Of a stretch of 64,000 nucleotides of DNA, positions 38,765-46,906 are shown piece by piece (position 1 is the first letter of the stretch; each line of letters opens with the position of its first letter). Location: positions 744,001 through 808,000 of the forward strand of contig NZ_FO082820.1 of NCBI RefSeq assembly GCF_000967425.1, read 5' to 3'. Under the pieces are notes generated by a model that worked only from the letters and a program-made list of their open reading frames with translations, did no database searches and was not told the origin of the DNA. Both the position numbers and the translations under genes were made by a program. This DNA comes from Pseudorhizobium banfieldiae (lineage in GTDB: Bacteria > Pseudomonadota > Alphaproteobacteria > Rhizobiales > Rhizobiaceae).

Positions 38765-38839
38765 ATGTCGAGTGAGATTTCGGTCTGCGTTTCGGACTTT
38801 GGAAAGGTGATGGTCATGACGGGGCAGCCCTCGGCCTGA
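38765..38839 (+). CDS. Possible 24-residue peptide or leader
   Basis: A short frame with a very strong ribosome site (GGAAGGTGA, about 5 bp before the ATG). The peptide begins MSSEISVCVSDFGK and ends TGQPSA. It shows no membrane segment and no run of one amino acid that would mark an attenuator. A hairpin with a T tail follows at 38900-38925, so the unit could be a short mRNA or a small RNA with an accidental frame. I do not recognise it. Confidence 0.35.
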   Translation: MSSEISVCVSDFGKVMVMTGQPSA

Positions 38840-38899
38840 ACGCATCTTCCTTCGGGCGCCTCGCGTGTCCGGGTTCGTTGAACGGACCAAATTCACGAG

Positions 38900-38925
38900 A
38901 AGGGTCGCCGTGCGCGGCCCTTTTT
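38900..38925 (+). terminator. Rho-independent terminator
   Basis: A 9-bp stem AAGGGTCGC/GCGGCCCTT with one G-T pair and loop CGTGC, followed by TTTC. It lies 60 bp after the candidate peptide and could end a short transcript from the 38700 region. Confidence 0.6.
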
Positions 38926-38970
38926 CGTTTCCGCCGTTTCGACGAGAAAGCTGCCGTTCTACCTATGCAT

Positions 38971-38986
38971 CTCACGCATGCGTGAG
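38971..38986. promoter_or_regulatory. Perfect 16-bp palindrome upstream of the DUF1127 gene
   Basis: CTCACGCATGCGTGAG is its own reverse complement. It lies after the terminator and 117 bp before the DUF1127 start, so it is a candidate operator for that gene. No nearby regulator is an obvious partner. Confidence 0.4.
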
Positions 38987-39102
38987 CTGACATTTGGGTG
39001 CTACTCATGCGCGTTCCGCGAACCTATCTACGGGACATCGAAGCAGGACGGAGCGCCAAGCACGGCGCCGGGCTTCGAAGCCCAGTGAAAGGGGGAATTA
39101 TC

Positions 39103-39249
39103 ATGAACATAGCACGCAGCTTCAACAACTGGCGCCAGTACCGCCGTACCGTAGCTGAACTGAGCCGGATGACCCCGCGCGACCTCAGCGACCTCGGTAT
39201 TTCGCAGTGCGATATCCATCGCGTCGCCCGCCAGGCTGCCGGCCTCTAA
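39103..39249 (+). CDS. DUF1127 small protein, 48 residues
   Basis: A 48-residue basic protein with the DUF1127 pattern: a helical N-terminus (NNWRQYRRTVAELSRMT), then LSDLGISQCDIHRVAR. GGGGGAA precedes the ATG. In Agrobacterium and other rhizobia, DUF1127 proteins influence phosphate, polysaccharide and RNA-related traits, and many are stress induced; this one has no assigned role. It is followed by a strong terminator, so it is monocistronic. Confidence 0.85.
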   Translation: MNIARSFNNWRQYRRTVAELSRMTPRDLSDLGISQCDIHRVARQAAGL

Positions 39250-39273
39250 TCGCGGCGAGGCTTGCCGGATGTG

Positions 39274-39298
39274 AACGCCCGCCCAAAGCGGGCGTTTT
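39274..39298 (+). terminator. Rho-independent terminator after the DUF1127 gene
   Basis: A perfect 9-bp stem AACGCCCGC/GCGGGCGTT with loop CCAAA, running into TTTT. It lies 25 bp after the stop codon. Confidence 0.85.
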
Positions 39299-39312
39299 GC
39301 ATTTATGGAGGG

Positions 39313-40050
39313 TCAGAGACCGATCCGTCCGAGCGCCGGAACCTTGATCCCTGGATTGGCAATGTCCAGCCCGGCGACCAGTCCCAGGAAATGCAGTTCG
39401 AAGCCGCTGCGGGCCCCGGCCGAGAGGCCGAGAAGGCCGCCGAGCGTCAGATGGACGTCCCGCCAGTCCGCATCCAGATGCACGAAATCGCCATCCGGCA
39501 GGTAGTCCCGCCCGACCGCATGCGGCGGCAGGACGGCTGCCAGTTCGGGCACGCTGCGCAGCACGAAGGCGACGAACGTGTTGGAGTTCGGCCCCGGAAA
39601 GATCTTGTAGCCGCCGGGCTCCGCATAGGGGTAGGCGGCGATCGCGCCCTCCACCTTCGGGATCAGCAATTCCGCTTCGACACCCGTCACCGCTTTCACG
39701 ACCTGTGGCATGTTTGAATACCAGTACGCGTCCGCCGGCCGGTGATTGCGCCGGATCGGCGATCCCCAGCCGACTTTGTCGTAGCGCGTATAGCTGTCGG
39801 CACCCTTCTCCTTGGTGACGATCCATGCATGGCTGGAGACCGCGCCCTTCAGCCCGCCGGTCGTCGCCGAGAAGACGTAGATCGCTGCCTCGTCGCTCGC
39901 CCCTGCTTCCGGCAGGATCCCGGCAGACGACCAGCGTGCTTCGCTCCAGCGGCCCGGGCGATCCTGGATTGCCCACCAACCTGCCGAAGCAAAGGTCGGC
40001 AGCAGGTAGACGATGAAGATGATGAGAAGCAGCCGCTTCAGGTATTTCAT
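39313..40050 (-). CDS. DUF3750 family exported or membrane-anchored protein
   Basis: A 245-residue protein. The N-terminal hydrophobic stretch (residues 5-23, KRLLLIIFIVYLLPTFASAG) is a signal peptide or anchor. The body has SHAWIVTKEKG, YDKVGWGSPIRRNHRPADAYWYSN, YKIFPGPNSNTFVAFVLRSVPEL and GRDYLPDGDF. The conserved H, the PGPNSNTF block and its aspartates recall small hydrolase-like DUF3750 proteins, whose function is unknown. It is divergent from the asparaginase gene across 70 bp. Confidence 0.78.
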   Translation of the reverse strand: MKYLKRLLLIIFIVYLLPTFASAGWWAIQDRPGRWSEARWSSAGILPEAGASDEAAIYVFSATTGGLKGAVSSHAWIVTKEKGADSYTRYDKVGWGSPIRRNHRPADAYWYSNMPQVVKAVTGVEAELLIPKVEGAIAAYPYAEPGGYKIFPGPNSNTFVAFVLRSVPELAAVLPPHAVGRDYLPDGDFVHLDADWRDVHLTLGGLLGLSAGARSGFELHFLGLVAGLDIANPGIKVPALGRIGL

Positions 40051-40120
40051 GCAAGACCTCGTGCAAGTCGTATCGCGGTCGGCTATGACCGATTGAAACC
40101 AGCAATTTCAGGGCAGACCA

Positions 40121-41128
40121 ATGCAAAACCCCGTTACCGTCGAAGTCACTCGAGGCAAGCTCGTCGAAAGCCGCCATCGCGGCATGGGCATTGTGGTAGA
40201 CGGTGACGGCAAGACGGTGTTCGCCTTCGGGGATGTCGAAAGCGGCGTCTTCCTCCGTTCGGCCTGCAAGGCCATGCAAGCTCTGCCCCTTGTCGAGAGT
40301 GGTGCCGCGGACGCCTATGGCTTCGCCGATCGGCAACTGGCGCTGGCCTGTGCTTCCCATTCCGGCGAGGATGAACACGTGGCGCTCGCGGCCTCGATGC
40401 TGGAGCGTGCCGGCCGCGATGCCTCCGCGCTGGAATGCGGCGCCCACTGGTCCTCCGACCAGACGACCCTGATCCACCAGGCGCGCACCCGCGACCGGCC
40501 GACGGCACTCCACAACAACTGCTCCGGCAAGCATTCGGGCTTCGTCTGCACCTGCGCCCATGTCGGCTACGAGGTTGAAGGCTACGTCGGCTACGACCAT
40601 CCGCTGCAGGCCGACATCCGCGCCACGATGGAAAGTCTGACGGGTGCCGCCCTCGGCCATGACAATTGCGGCATCGATGGCTGCTCGATCCCGAGCTACG
40701 CCATTCCGCTTCGTGGCCTCGCGCACGGCTTCGCCAAGATGGTGACGGGGCAGGGGCTGGAGCCCATCCGGGCAAAGGCCTCGCGGCGGCTGATGGAGGC
40801 TTGCATGGCGGAGCCCTTCTATGTTGCCGGCACCAAGCGTGCCTGCACGAAGCTGATGCAGGTCGCTCCGGGCAAGATCTTTGCCAAGACGGGTGCCGAG
40901 GGCGTATTCGTCGCAGCACTTCCCGAGCAGGGCCTGGCGATGGCGGTGAAATGCGAAGACGGTACGACGCGCGCCGCCGAGGCGATGATCTTCGCCCTGA
41001 TCGCCCGCCACTTCGACAAGGCCAGCGAGACGCACCAGACGCTCATGGCCATGGCCAATAAGTCGATGAGGAACTGGAACGGCATCCATGTCGGCGACAT
41101 CCGTGTCACCGATGCCCTGTTCGCCTGA
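40121..41128 (+). CDS. Class 3 (Rhizobium etli-type) L-asparaginase
   Basis: A 335-residue enzyme that hydrolyses asparagine to aspartate and ammonia. It is unrelated to the common bacterial asparaginases. It belongs to the serine-hydrolase-like class known from R. etli. The S-x-x-K pair is S47/K50 (RSACK), a second serine region is ASHSGED (S79, S81), and a metal-binding set is C134 and K137 (NNCSGKHSGF) with C188 (NCGIDGC). These positions sit one below those reported for the R. etli enzyme. It allows use of asparagine as nitrogen and carbon source. It appears monocistronic. Confidence 0.9.
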   Translation: MQNPVTVEVTRGKLVESRHRGMGIVVDGDGKTVFAFGDVESGVFLRSACKAMQALPLVESGAADAYGFADRQLALACASHSGEDEHVALAASMLERAGRDASALECGAHWSSDQTTLIHQARTRDRPTALHNNCSGKHSGFVCTCAHVGYEVEGYVGYDHPLQADIRATMESLTGAALGHDNCGIDGCSIPSYAIPLRGLAHGFAKMVTGQGLEPIRAKASRRLMEACMAEPFYVAGTKRACTKLMQVAPGKIFAKTGAEGVFVAALPEQGLAMAVKCEDGTTRAAEAMIFALIARHFDKASETHQTLMAMANKSMRNWNGIHVGDIRVTDALFA

Positions 41129-41217
41129 CCCGTCGGTGCCAACTGCCGTCACGATCAGGACTTGATAGAGGCGCCGCCGACGCCAGATCACCGACATCAC
41201 CGATGGAGGAAATCGTC

Positions 41218-41841
41218 ATGTACACGCTGTTCTACTCGCCCAATGCCTGCTCGCTCGCCAGCCACATCGCGCTGGCGGAGTCCGGCCTTCCCTACGAGGT
41301 GCGTCGAGTGAATTTCGCCGAGAACGAGCAGCGTTCGCCGGAATACCTGAAGCATAATCCGAACGGCCGCGTGCCGGCGCTGGTAACGGAGAAAGGCACG
41401 CTGATCGAAAGTCCGGCGATCCTCGCCTTCATCGCCCAGTCGGCACCTGACGCAAAGCTCGCGCCGCTCGACGATCCCTTCGAATTCGCCCAGATGCAGG
41501 GCTTCAACAGTTTCATCGCCTCATCGCTGCACGTGGCCTATGCCCATAACAAGCGCGGCTATCGCTGGGCGGATGGGCAGGAGGCGCTCGATGCCATGAA
41601 GCGGAAGGTCGCGCCGAACATGCGCATGTACTTCGGCATGGTTGAAAACGACTTCCTGACAGGCCCCTGGGTTTTGGGCGAGGCCTATTCGGTCGCCGAC
41701 CCTTACCTCTTCACCATGGCCGACTGGCTCGAAGGCCTCGGAATCGGGAGGGAAGAGTTTCCCAAGGTTGCCGACCACTATCGCCGAATGATGGAGCGCC
41801 CCGCCGTCCAGAAGGCGCTTTCCATCGAGCGCCCGGCCTGA
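41218..41841 (+). CDS. Glutathione S-transferase family protein
   Basis: A 207-residue protein with the thioredoxin-like N-terminal domain (YTLFYSPNACSLASHIALAE, then NPNGRVPALV and ESPAI) and the all-helical C-terminal domain (YSVADPYLFTMADWLE). The serine in PNACS and the cysteine beside it are in the place of the glutathione-activating residue of beta-class enzymes. GGAGGAA lies before the ATG at 41218. The substrate is unknown. It converges on the next small gene with a 2-bp gap. Confidence 0.88.
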   Translation: MYTLFYSPNACSLASHIALAESGLPYEVRRVNFAENEQRSPEYLKHNPNGRVPALVTEKGTLIESPAILAFIAQSAPDAKLAPLDDPFEFAQMQGFNSFIASSLHVAYAHNKRGYRWADGQEALDAMKRKVAPNMRMYFGMVENDFLTGPWVLGEAYSVADPYLFTMADWLEGLGIGREEFPKVADHYRRMMERPAVQKALSIERPA

Positions 41842-41843
41842 AC

Positions 41844-42047
41844 TCAGGCGCAGCGTGTGAGTTTCAATGCATCGCCGATGCCGTGGGACCGAGTTTCGGG
41901 GTGCCTCAGAAAGGGCAGGTCGGCCAGTTGACGCTCCGACATACGGACAAGGTCAGGATGACGGAGCACGTCGAGCCCCTCGGCAGAAGCTTCCTCGGCG
42001 GACCTGAGCCAGTCGAGGGCGCTGGAGATAATCTGTAGATCGCGCAT
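41844..42047 (-). CDS. Small hypothetical protein, 67 residues, weakly DUF1127-like
   Basis: A 67-residue protein: MRDLQIISSALDWLRSAEEA, then LDVLRHPDLVRMSERQLADLPF. GGGAGG lies before the ATG at 42047. The C-terminal RMSERQLADLPFLR resembles the end of DUF1127 proteins (LS..QL.D..), but the N-terminal arginine-rich helix is replaced by an acidic one. The function is unknown. It is divergent from the LysR gene across 98 bp and may be its target. Confidence 0.62.
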   Translation of the reverse strand: MRDLQIISSALDWLRSAEEASAEGLDVLRHPDLVRMSERQLADLPFLRHPETRSHGIGDALKLTRCA

Positions 42048-42145
42048 AGCGTGCCTCCCGGCAATACATGCTTTCCCGCTTATGATGCAGATTGGAGCAG
42101 GCCCATTCAATTGAGTTCTTCAGCACTCTGCTGTAGAAAATCTAT

Positions 42146-43078
42146 ATGAAGAACCTGAACATGCTGCATCTGAACGGCCTGAGGGCCGTTGAGGCCGTCG
42201 CCCGTCTCGGATCGCTGCAGGCGGCTGCTGAGGAGATGGGCGTCACCATCGGTGCAGTCAGCCAGCAGGTCATCAAGGCAGAAGCGCAATTGGGACGTTC
42301 GGTGTTCCTGCGTCAGCCGAAGGGCATGGTTCCGTTCGATGCCGCACGGCCGATGCTCGCCCGGCTGACGGAAGGGTTTCACGCACTTTCTCAGGGCGTG
42401 GCACTCGCGCGGCCGGCTGACGACAATCTTCTGACGGTGTCCGTTGCACCGGTCTTCGCGGCGCGCTTCCTCGTCCACCGGCTGGACAGCTTCTCCCGCT
42501 TGCACCCGTTGATACGCCTGCGCATCGAGGCGACGACGGCGCTTGCCGATCTGGACGGCGGAGATGTCGACCTCGCCATCCGGGTCGGGCGTGGCGTATG
42601 GCCGGGCGTCGATGCTGAACTGCTGATGGAGCAGCGGGTTTTCCCCGTCTGCGCGCCGGCCCTGGCCGCAGACCTGAGGGCGCCGGCCGACGTTCTCCGG
42701 CTCCCGGCGATCATCGATGGCCCCTCGGCCTTTTCCTGGGACGTCTGGCTGCAGCAGGCGGGTCTCGCAGGCCGCAGGATGACGACGCGGCACGTCTTCA
42801 ACGACGCCTCGCTCTGCCTCGACGCGACCATGGCGGGGCAGGGGGTAATGCTCGCCTGGCAGACGCTGGCAAGCTTTGCCCTTGAGCAGGGGCGTCTGGT
42901 GAAGCCGTTTGCCCTGGAGGCAGCGACAGGCATGGGCCACTACCTCGTGACCCGTGCAAGTGTCCGTCAGCCCGCGAAGGTGCGTGCCTTTGCCGACTGG
43001 CTGCGGGCAGAGATGCAGGCGCTCGACCGGGAGGTCGTCACGCCGGCTCCTGCAGTCGCTTCTCCCACATCGCTTTGA
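42146..43078 (+). CDS. LysR-family transcriptional regulator (GcvA-like)
   Basis: A 310-residue regulator with the helix-turn-helix at about residues 10-65 (LRAVEAVARLGSLQAAAEEMGVTIGAVSQQV, FLRQPKGMVP). The effector domain has GDVDLAIRVGRGVWPGVDAELLM, the GcvA-type pattern. It is divergent from the small gene at 41844 and converges, with a 41-bp overlap, on a glutathione transferase gene. Targets are unknown. Confidence 0.87.
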   Translation: MKNLNMLHLNGLRAVEAVARLGSLQAAAEEMGVTIGAVSQQVIKAEAQLGRSVFLRQPKGMVPFDAARPMLARLTEGFHALSQGVALARPADDNLLTVSVAPVFAARFLVHRLDSFSRLHPLIRLRIEATTALADLDGGDVDLAIRVGRGVWPGVDAELLMEQRVFPVCAPALAADLRAPADVLRLPAIIDGPSAFSWDVWLQQAGLAGRRMTTRHVFNDASLCLDATMAGQGVMLAWQTLASFALEQGRLVKPFALEAATGMGHYLVTRASVRQPAKVRAFADWLRAEMQALDREVVTPAPAVASPTSL

Positions 43079-43697
43079 AGGCGGGCCTCGCCTGGCAGGT
43101 TTCGAGCCAGCCCTTCAGTGCTGGCCGCGCCTCGAACAGGGGTGCATGGCCCTGCGCGTAGCGCACGACCTCCGCCACGAGGATGTCGGCGGCGGTGAAG
43201 CGCCCGCCGACCATGAAGGGGCTGGCCTTGAGATGAGCCTCCAAGACGTCGAAGGGGCGTTCGAGCATGGCGGCGGAGGCGGCGATCTTCGCGCGGCCTT
43301 CCTCGGTCTCCATCGCGCCCTTGCCGATGGCCATCTGGATGTCGAGCGCGTCCTCCTCGATGCTGGTGGCGCCGAACAGCGCCCATTGCACCATTCGGGC
43401 ATCCTCCTGCAGGTCCTTCGGTCCGAGCGCGCCGCCATGCTTCTTCGCAAGGTAGAGCGTGATTGCGAGTGATTCGTGCAGCACGAAGCCGTCATCGTCC
43501 ATCGACGGGATCGAACCCATCGGGTTGATGGCCAGGAACTCGGGGGAGCGGGTGTTCATCGGTGCCCCGGCCGCGGAAGCATCGGCCAGCCGATAGGCCT
43601 GGATCACCGGCACGTGCCGGAAGGCAAGACCAAGTTCCTCGATGAGCCAGAGCGGCCGGGTGGCACGGGAGCGATAGACTCCGTAGATCGTCAGCAT
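43038..43697 (-). CDS. Glutathione S-transferase family protein
   Basis: A 219-residue glutathione transferase. The N-terminal domain has YRSRATRPLWLIEELGL, NPMGSIPSMDDDGFVLHESLAI; the serine in YRSR is the likely catalytic residue. The C-terminal domain has FTAADILVAEVVRYAQ. It is of a different subgroup from the 41218-41841 protein. The 3' end overlaps the LysR gene by 41 bp on the opposite strand. The substrate is unknown. Confidence 0.88.
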   Translation of the reverse strand: MLTIYGVYRSRATRPLWLIEELGLAFRHVPVIQAYRLADASAAGAPMNTRSPEFLAINPMGSIPSMDDDGFVLHESLAITLYLAKKHGGALGPKDLQEDARMVQWALFGATSIEEDALDIQMAIGKGAMETEEGRAKIAASAAMLERPFDVLEAHLKASPFMVGGRFTAADILVAEVVRYAQGHAPLFEARPALKGWLETCQARPAFKAMWEKRLQEPA

Positions 43698-43793
43698 TTA
43701 CGTCCTCCTGGGAAAAGCTGCGCCACGCTACGGGGGCAGGTGGCTGAACGGAAGACCGGTCGGCGTTATGGCGCCATGAATTGTTTCGATCGG

Positions 43794-45173
43794 TCAGGCC
43801 CGGCGATTGCCCTCGATCGTCAGGTGCGCAAAGCGCTCCTCGCCACCAAGCAGTTCGCCCGTGGCACGGTCATGCCAGCGGAAGCCGAGGATGGCGCCGT
43901 CTTCCACGCCATCGAAGATATTGTCGCTGACGAGGGCGCTGCCCGCATCTTCCACGACCGACACGGCGCAGCCGATTCGCGCCTGACGGACGATGTTGTC
44001 GGTTATGGAGACGTTGCGCAGGTAGGGACCCCAGCCGACCAGCATGGCGAAACGCGGAACGTTCTCGAGGACATTGCCGGAAACCACCGTGTCGGCCTCG
44101 ACGCCGATGCCGATCCCGAAGCCGACGCTGTCGTGTTCGTAGGGACCAACCAGCGAGATGTTGCGGATGATGTTGCTGGAAACGATCGCCAGCCGTCCAC
44201 CCTCGTTGAAATTGGCGATGTTGATGCCGTTCGCCGCTCCATCCACCAGATTGCCGGTGACCAGCGCTCCCTCGAAGCCGAACTCGGAATAGATCGCCGT
44301 CTCGCCTGATCGCAGGCAGTGATTGTCGGAGATCTGGACGTTGGAAGCGGCGTTCGCCCGAATGGCCGTGAAAGCACTGTCGGAGATGTGATTGCTCGAT
44401 ACGATTACGCCGTCGGCGCGGTAGAGGTTGATGGCATTGCCGAACTGACCGGTGCCGCCATAGCTTGCGCCGGTCCGGGTGATGCGGTTGCCGGAAACGA
44501 TCGTGCCGTCCTCTCCCTTCTCCCTGCGGTGAACGAGAATGCCCCCATTGCCGCAGCCGGACAGGAGGTTTTCCCGGATCGCGAGGCCGATGCTGTCGAT
44601 CGCATAGAGCCCGTATTCGTCGATTCCGGAGATACGGTTACCCTTCAGGGCGCCGCCGCAGCGCTCCAGCTGCAGGGCCGTCTTGCTGCTGCCCTCCACC
44701 GCGCATTTTTCCATCGTCAGGTCAGCCACGTCGCGCAGGTGCAGTAGGGCAGGCACATGGTCAGGCAGAGGTCGTCCGGCCCCGTCGAACTTGATGCCGT
44801 CCAGTTCTATGCGCCGCGCACCCGGTTCGCTGCGGATGAATGGACCACCGCCGCCAAGTGCGAGGGTCGTGGCGCCGGCAATGCCCATCAGGCGGGTCCG
44901 GTCCGGCAGCGCCAGATCGTTCACCTCGTAGCGGCCCGGCGGCAGGAACACCCACTGGTCAGCCTGGCTCGCCTGCGCGATCAGCTCCCGCAACTTCCGG
45001 GTCTGCTCTTCGCCGCCACCCGACCTCAATCCCGCGGCTCCCGCATCGATCGCGCCGCGCAGATCGGTCAGCGACATGGCAGGGGCTGCTCGTCCGCTCC
45101 CCGCGCTCAGCAGAACGGTACAACTCGCCGAAGACAGTCCAAGCAAAAGCGTTCGTCTGGAAATCATCCGCAT
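43794..45173 (-). CDS. Tat-exported right-handed beta-helix protein (TIGR03808 type)
   Basis: A 459-residue protein. The twin-arginine signal is ISRRTLLLG, followed by a hydrophobic stretch and a cleavage region near GRAAPA. The body has many repeats of the form V-SGN-I, G-NAINLYRADGVIVSSNHI and NVQISDNHCLRSG, typical of a parallel beta-helix as in pectate lyases and alginate epimerases. A cofactor-independent folded export is implied by the Tat signal. TIGR03808-type proteins are found in rhizobia without assigned function; a polysaccharide-active role is plausible. It appears monocistronic. Confidence 0.85.
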   Translation of the reverse strand: MRMISRRTLLLGLSSASCTVLLSAGSGRAAPAMSLTDLRGAIDAGAAGLRSGGGEEQTRKLRELIAQASQADQWVFLPPGRYEVNDLALPDRTRLMGIAGATTLALGGGGPFIRSEPGARRIELDGIKFDGAGRPLPDHVPALLHLRDVADLTMEKCAVEGSSKTALQLERCGGALKGNRISGIDEYGLYAIDSIGLAIRENLLSGCGNGGILVHRREKGEDGTIVSGNRITRTGASYGGTGQFGNAINLYRADGVIVSSNHISDSAFTAIRANAASNVQISDNHCLRSGETAIYSEFGFEGALVTGNLVDGAANGINIANFNEGGRLAIVSSNIIRNISLVGPYEHDSVGFGIGIGVEADTVVSGNVLENVPRFAMLVGWGPYLRNVSITDNIVRQARIGCAVSVVEDAGSALVSDNIFDGVEDGAILGFRWHDRATGELLGGEERFAHLTIEGNRRA

Positions 45174-45334
45174 CTCCGGAGAGTAAGAATCTGCTTATTT
45201 GCGCCTACGGTTGAATTCGATTGGCGAGATGAACAATTGTTACGATAATATTAAAGAAGATTAAGGATTTGTCCTGCAGTCTATCGCTGACGTTGGGGCG
45301 TTCATATTAGCAAGCGGTTTGGGAGAGACATCGG

Positions 45335-46852
45335 ATGCACAGTCCAATGTCAAGAAGCGCGCATTCGCAGGATACCTCGGTCACTCTCGAGAGCCTCCGC
45401 CAGCGGCTGCTGACGGTCGTTACGGATGCGGAACTGGCGGATACGTTCGCGATTCTCGACCGGCTGGACGCCTGCTCCCTCGTCGACCAGTTTCCTGAGC
45501 TCATCTACGTCAAGGATCGCCGCAGCCGCTTCGTGCTGGCGAACGACGCCACCGCCCGCGCCAACAACATCGCCCATCCCGTGGAATTGCTCGGCAAGAC
45601 GGATTTCGATCTCTTCGAGCGGGAGGTCGCGGAGGAGCTCTTTCTCGCCGAGCAGAGAATGATGTCGCTTGGCGAGGCAATGACCAATGTCGAGCATCGC
45701 CTTGCGTTCGGCGGCCAGTCCTGCTGGCTCCAGTCGACAAAGACCCCGCTGCGGGACGCTGCGGGCCGTATCGTCGGGCTGATCGGTATCTCCCGCGACA
45801 TCACTGAGCGCAAGCGGCAGGAGGATCTGCGGCGCGGCCATGCGCGCCTCCTCGAAATGATCGCGCGCGGCCAGCCGCTCGACAAGGTCCTGCTTTCTCT
45901 CGTCGATCTGGTTGAAGAGGAACTGGACGACGTGGTTGCCTCGGTGCTGCTCCTCGATGAAGGAACCGACCGGCTGCGGCATGGGGCGTCCTCGAGCCTT
46001 CCGGAAGCCTATGTCCGTAAGATCGACGGTCTCCAGATCGGCCCGCATGCCGGCTCCTGCGGCACGGCCGCCTGGCGGCGCGAGCCGGTCATCGTCAGCA
46101 ATGCCCTCGAAGACCCGCTCTGGGAAGAGTATCGCGAACTGCCGCAGCAGTTCGGTTTCCGGTCCTGCTGGTCCACGCCGATCATTGGCCCGGATAGAAG
46201 GGTTCTCGGCACCTTCGCTCTCTATTCCGGTTCTGTGCGCGAGCCGACGGAGCTTGAGCTCGAACTGACCGCCATGGCGACCGACATTGCCGGGATCGCC
46301 ATCGAACGGATGCGTGCGGAGGAGCGCATTCGCTACATGGCGCATCATGACGCCCTGACAGGTCTTCCGAACCGGGCGCTCTTCTGGATCCAGTTCAACC
46401 ATATTCTTGCCGAGGCGCGCCGCGAAAAACGCAAGGTCGCGGTGGCCTACATCGATCTCGACAATTTCAAGCAGATCAACGACCGGCTGGGTCACGCAGC
46501 CGGGGACGAGGTGCTGAAGACGATCGCCGAACGCCTGCCACGCTGCATCCGCGCCAACGACCTGATAGTCCGGCTCGGTGGGGACGAGTTTGCCATCGTC
46601 TTCTCCCTCCTCGGCCAGGGGGAAGAGGGCGTGGTTCGGCGGATGGACGAGCTGCGGGCCGTCATCTCGGCACCCGTCATGTTCGAGTCCGAAGAAGTCC
46701 AAGTCACCTGCAGCATGGGGGCTGCATTCTATCCGGAGGATGGAGACACCCCCGAGGCGCTGTTGGCACGGGCGGACCGCGCCATGTACGGCGCCAAGAT
46801 CGACGGCCGTGATCGCCTGCAGGTCTGGACCTGTGCTCCTGCCGGCGACTGA
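45335..46852 (+). CDS. PAS-GAF-GGDEF diguanylate cyclase
   Basis: A 505-residue soluble protein. A PAS domain lies at about residues 50-165 (DQFPELIYVKDRRSRFVLAN, GLIGISRDITERK), a GAF domain at about 175-330 (SSLPEAYVRKIDG, GSCGTAAWRREPVIVSN), and a GGDEF domain at about 335-500 (HHDALTGLPNRALF, AYIDLDNFKQIND, RLGGDEFAIVF). The signature GGDEF is intact, so it should make cyclic-di-GMP. No RxxD inhibitory site is seen before the motif. The PAS signal is unknown; GAF domains often bind small molecules. A GGGAGAG site precedes the ATG. Confidence 0.92.
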   Translation: MHSPMSRSAHSQDTSVTLESLRQRLLTVVTDAELADTFAILDRLDACSLVDQFPELIYVKDRRSRFVLANDATARANNIAHPVELLGKTDFDLFEREVAEELFLAEQRMMSLGEAMTNVEHRLAFGGQSCWLQSTKTPLRDAAGRIVGLIGISRDITERKRQEDLRRGHARLLEMIARGQPLDKVLLSLVDLVEEELDDVVASVLLLDEGTDRLRHGASSSLPEAYVRKIDGLQIGPHAGSCGTAAWRREPVIVSNALEDPLWEEYRELPQQFGFRSCWSTPIIGPDRRVLGTFALYSGSVREPTELELELTAMATDIAGIAIERMRAEERIRYMAHHDALTGLPNRALFWIQFNHILAEARREKRKVAVAYIDLDNFKQINDRLGHAAGDEVLKTIAERLPRCIRANDLIVRLGGDEFAIVFSLLGQGEEGVVRRMDELRAVISAPVMFESEEVQVTCSMGAAFYPEDGDTPEALLARADRAMYGAKIDGRDRLQVWTCAPAGD

Positions 46853-46906
46853 CGGCGACATCGAGACGATCTTTGCAGTCGCCTGTCGCGCACTATCTTT
46901 GAGGGA

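Noticed and set aside
39185..41200. A 671-codon antisense frame spanning the DUF3750 and asparaginase genes
   Set aside because: It covers two genes with clear family motifs on known strands and has no motif of its own.
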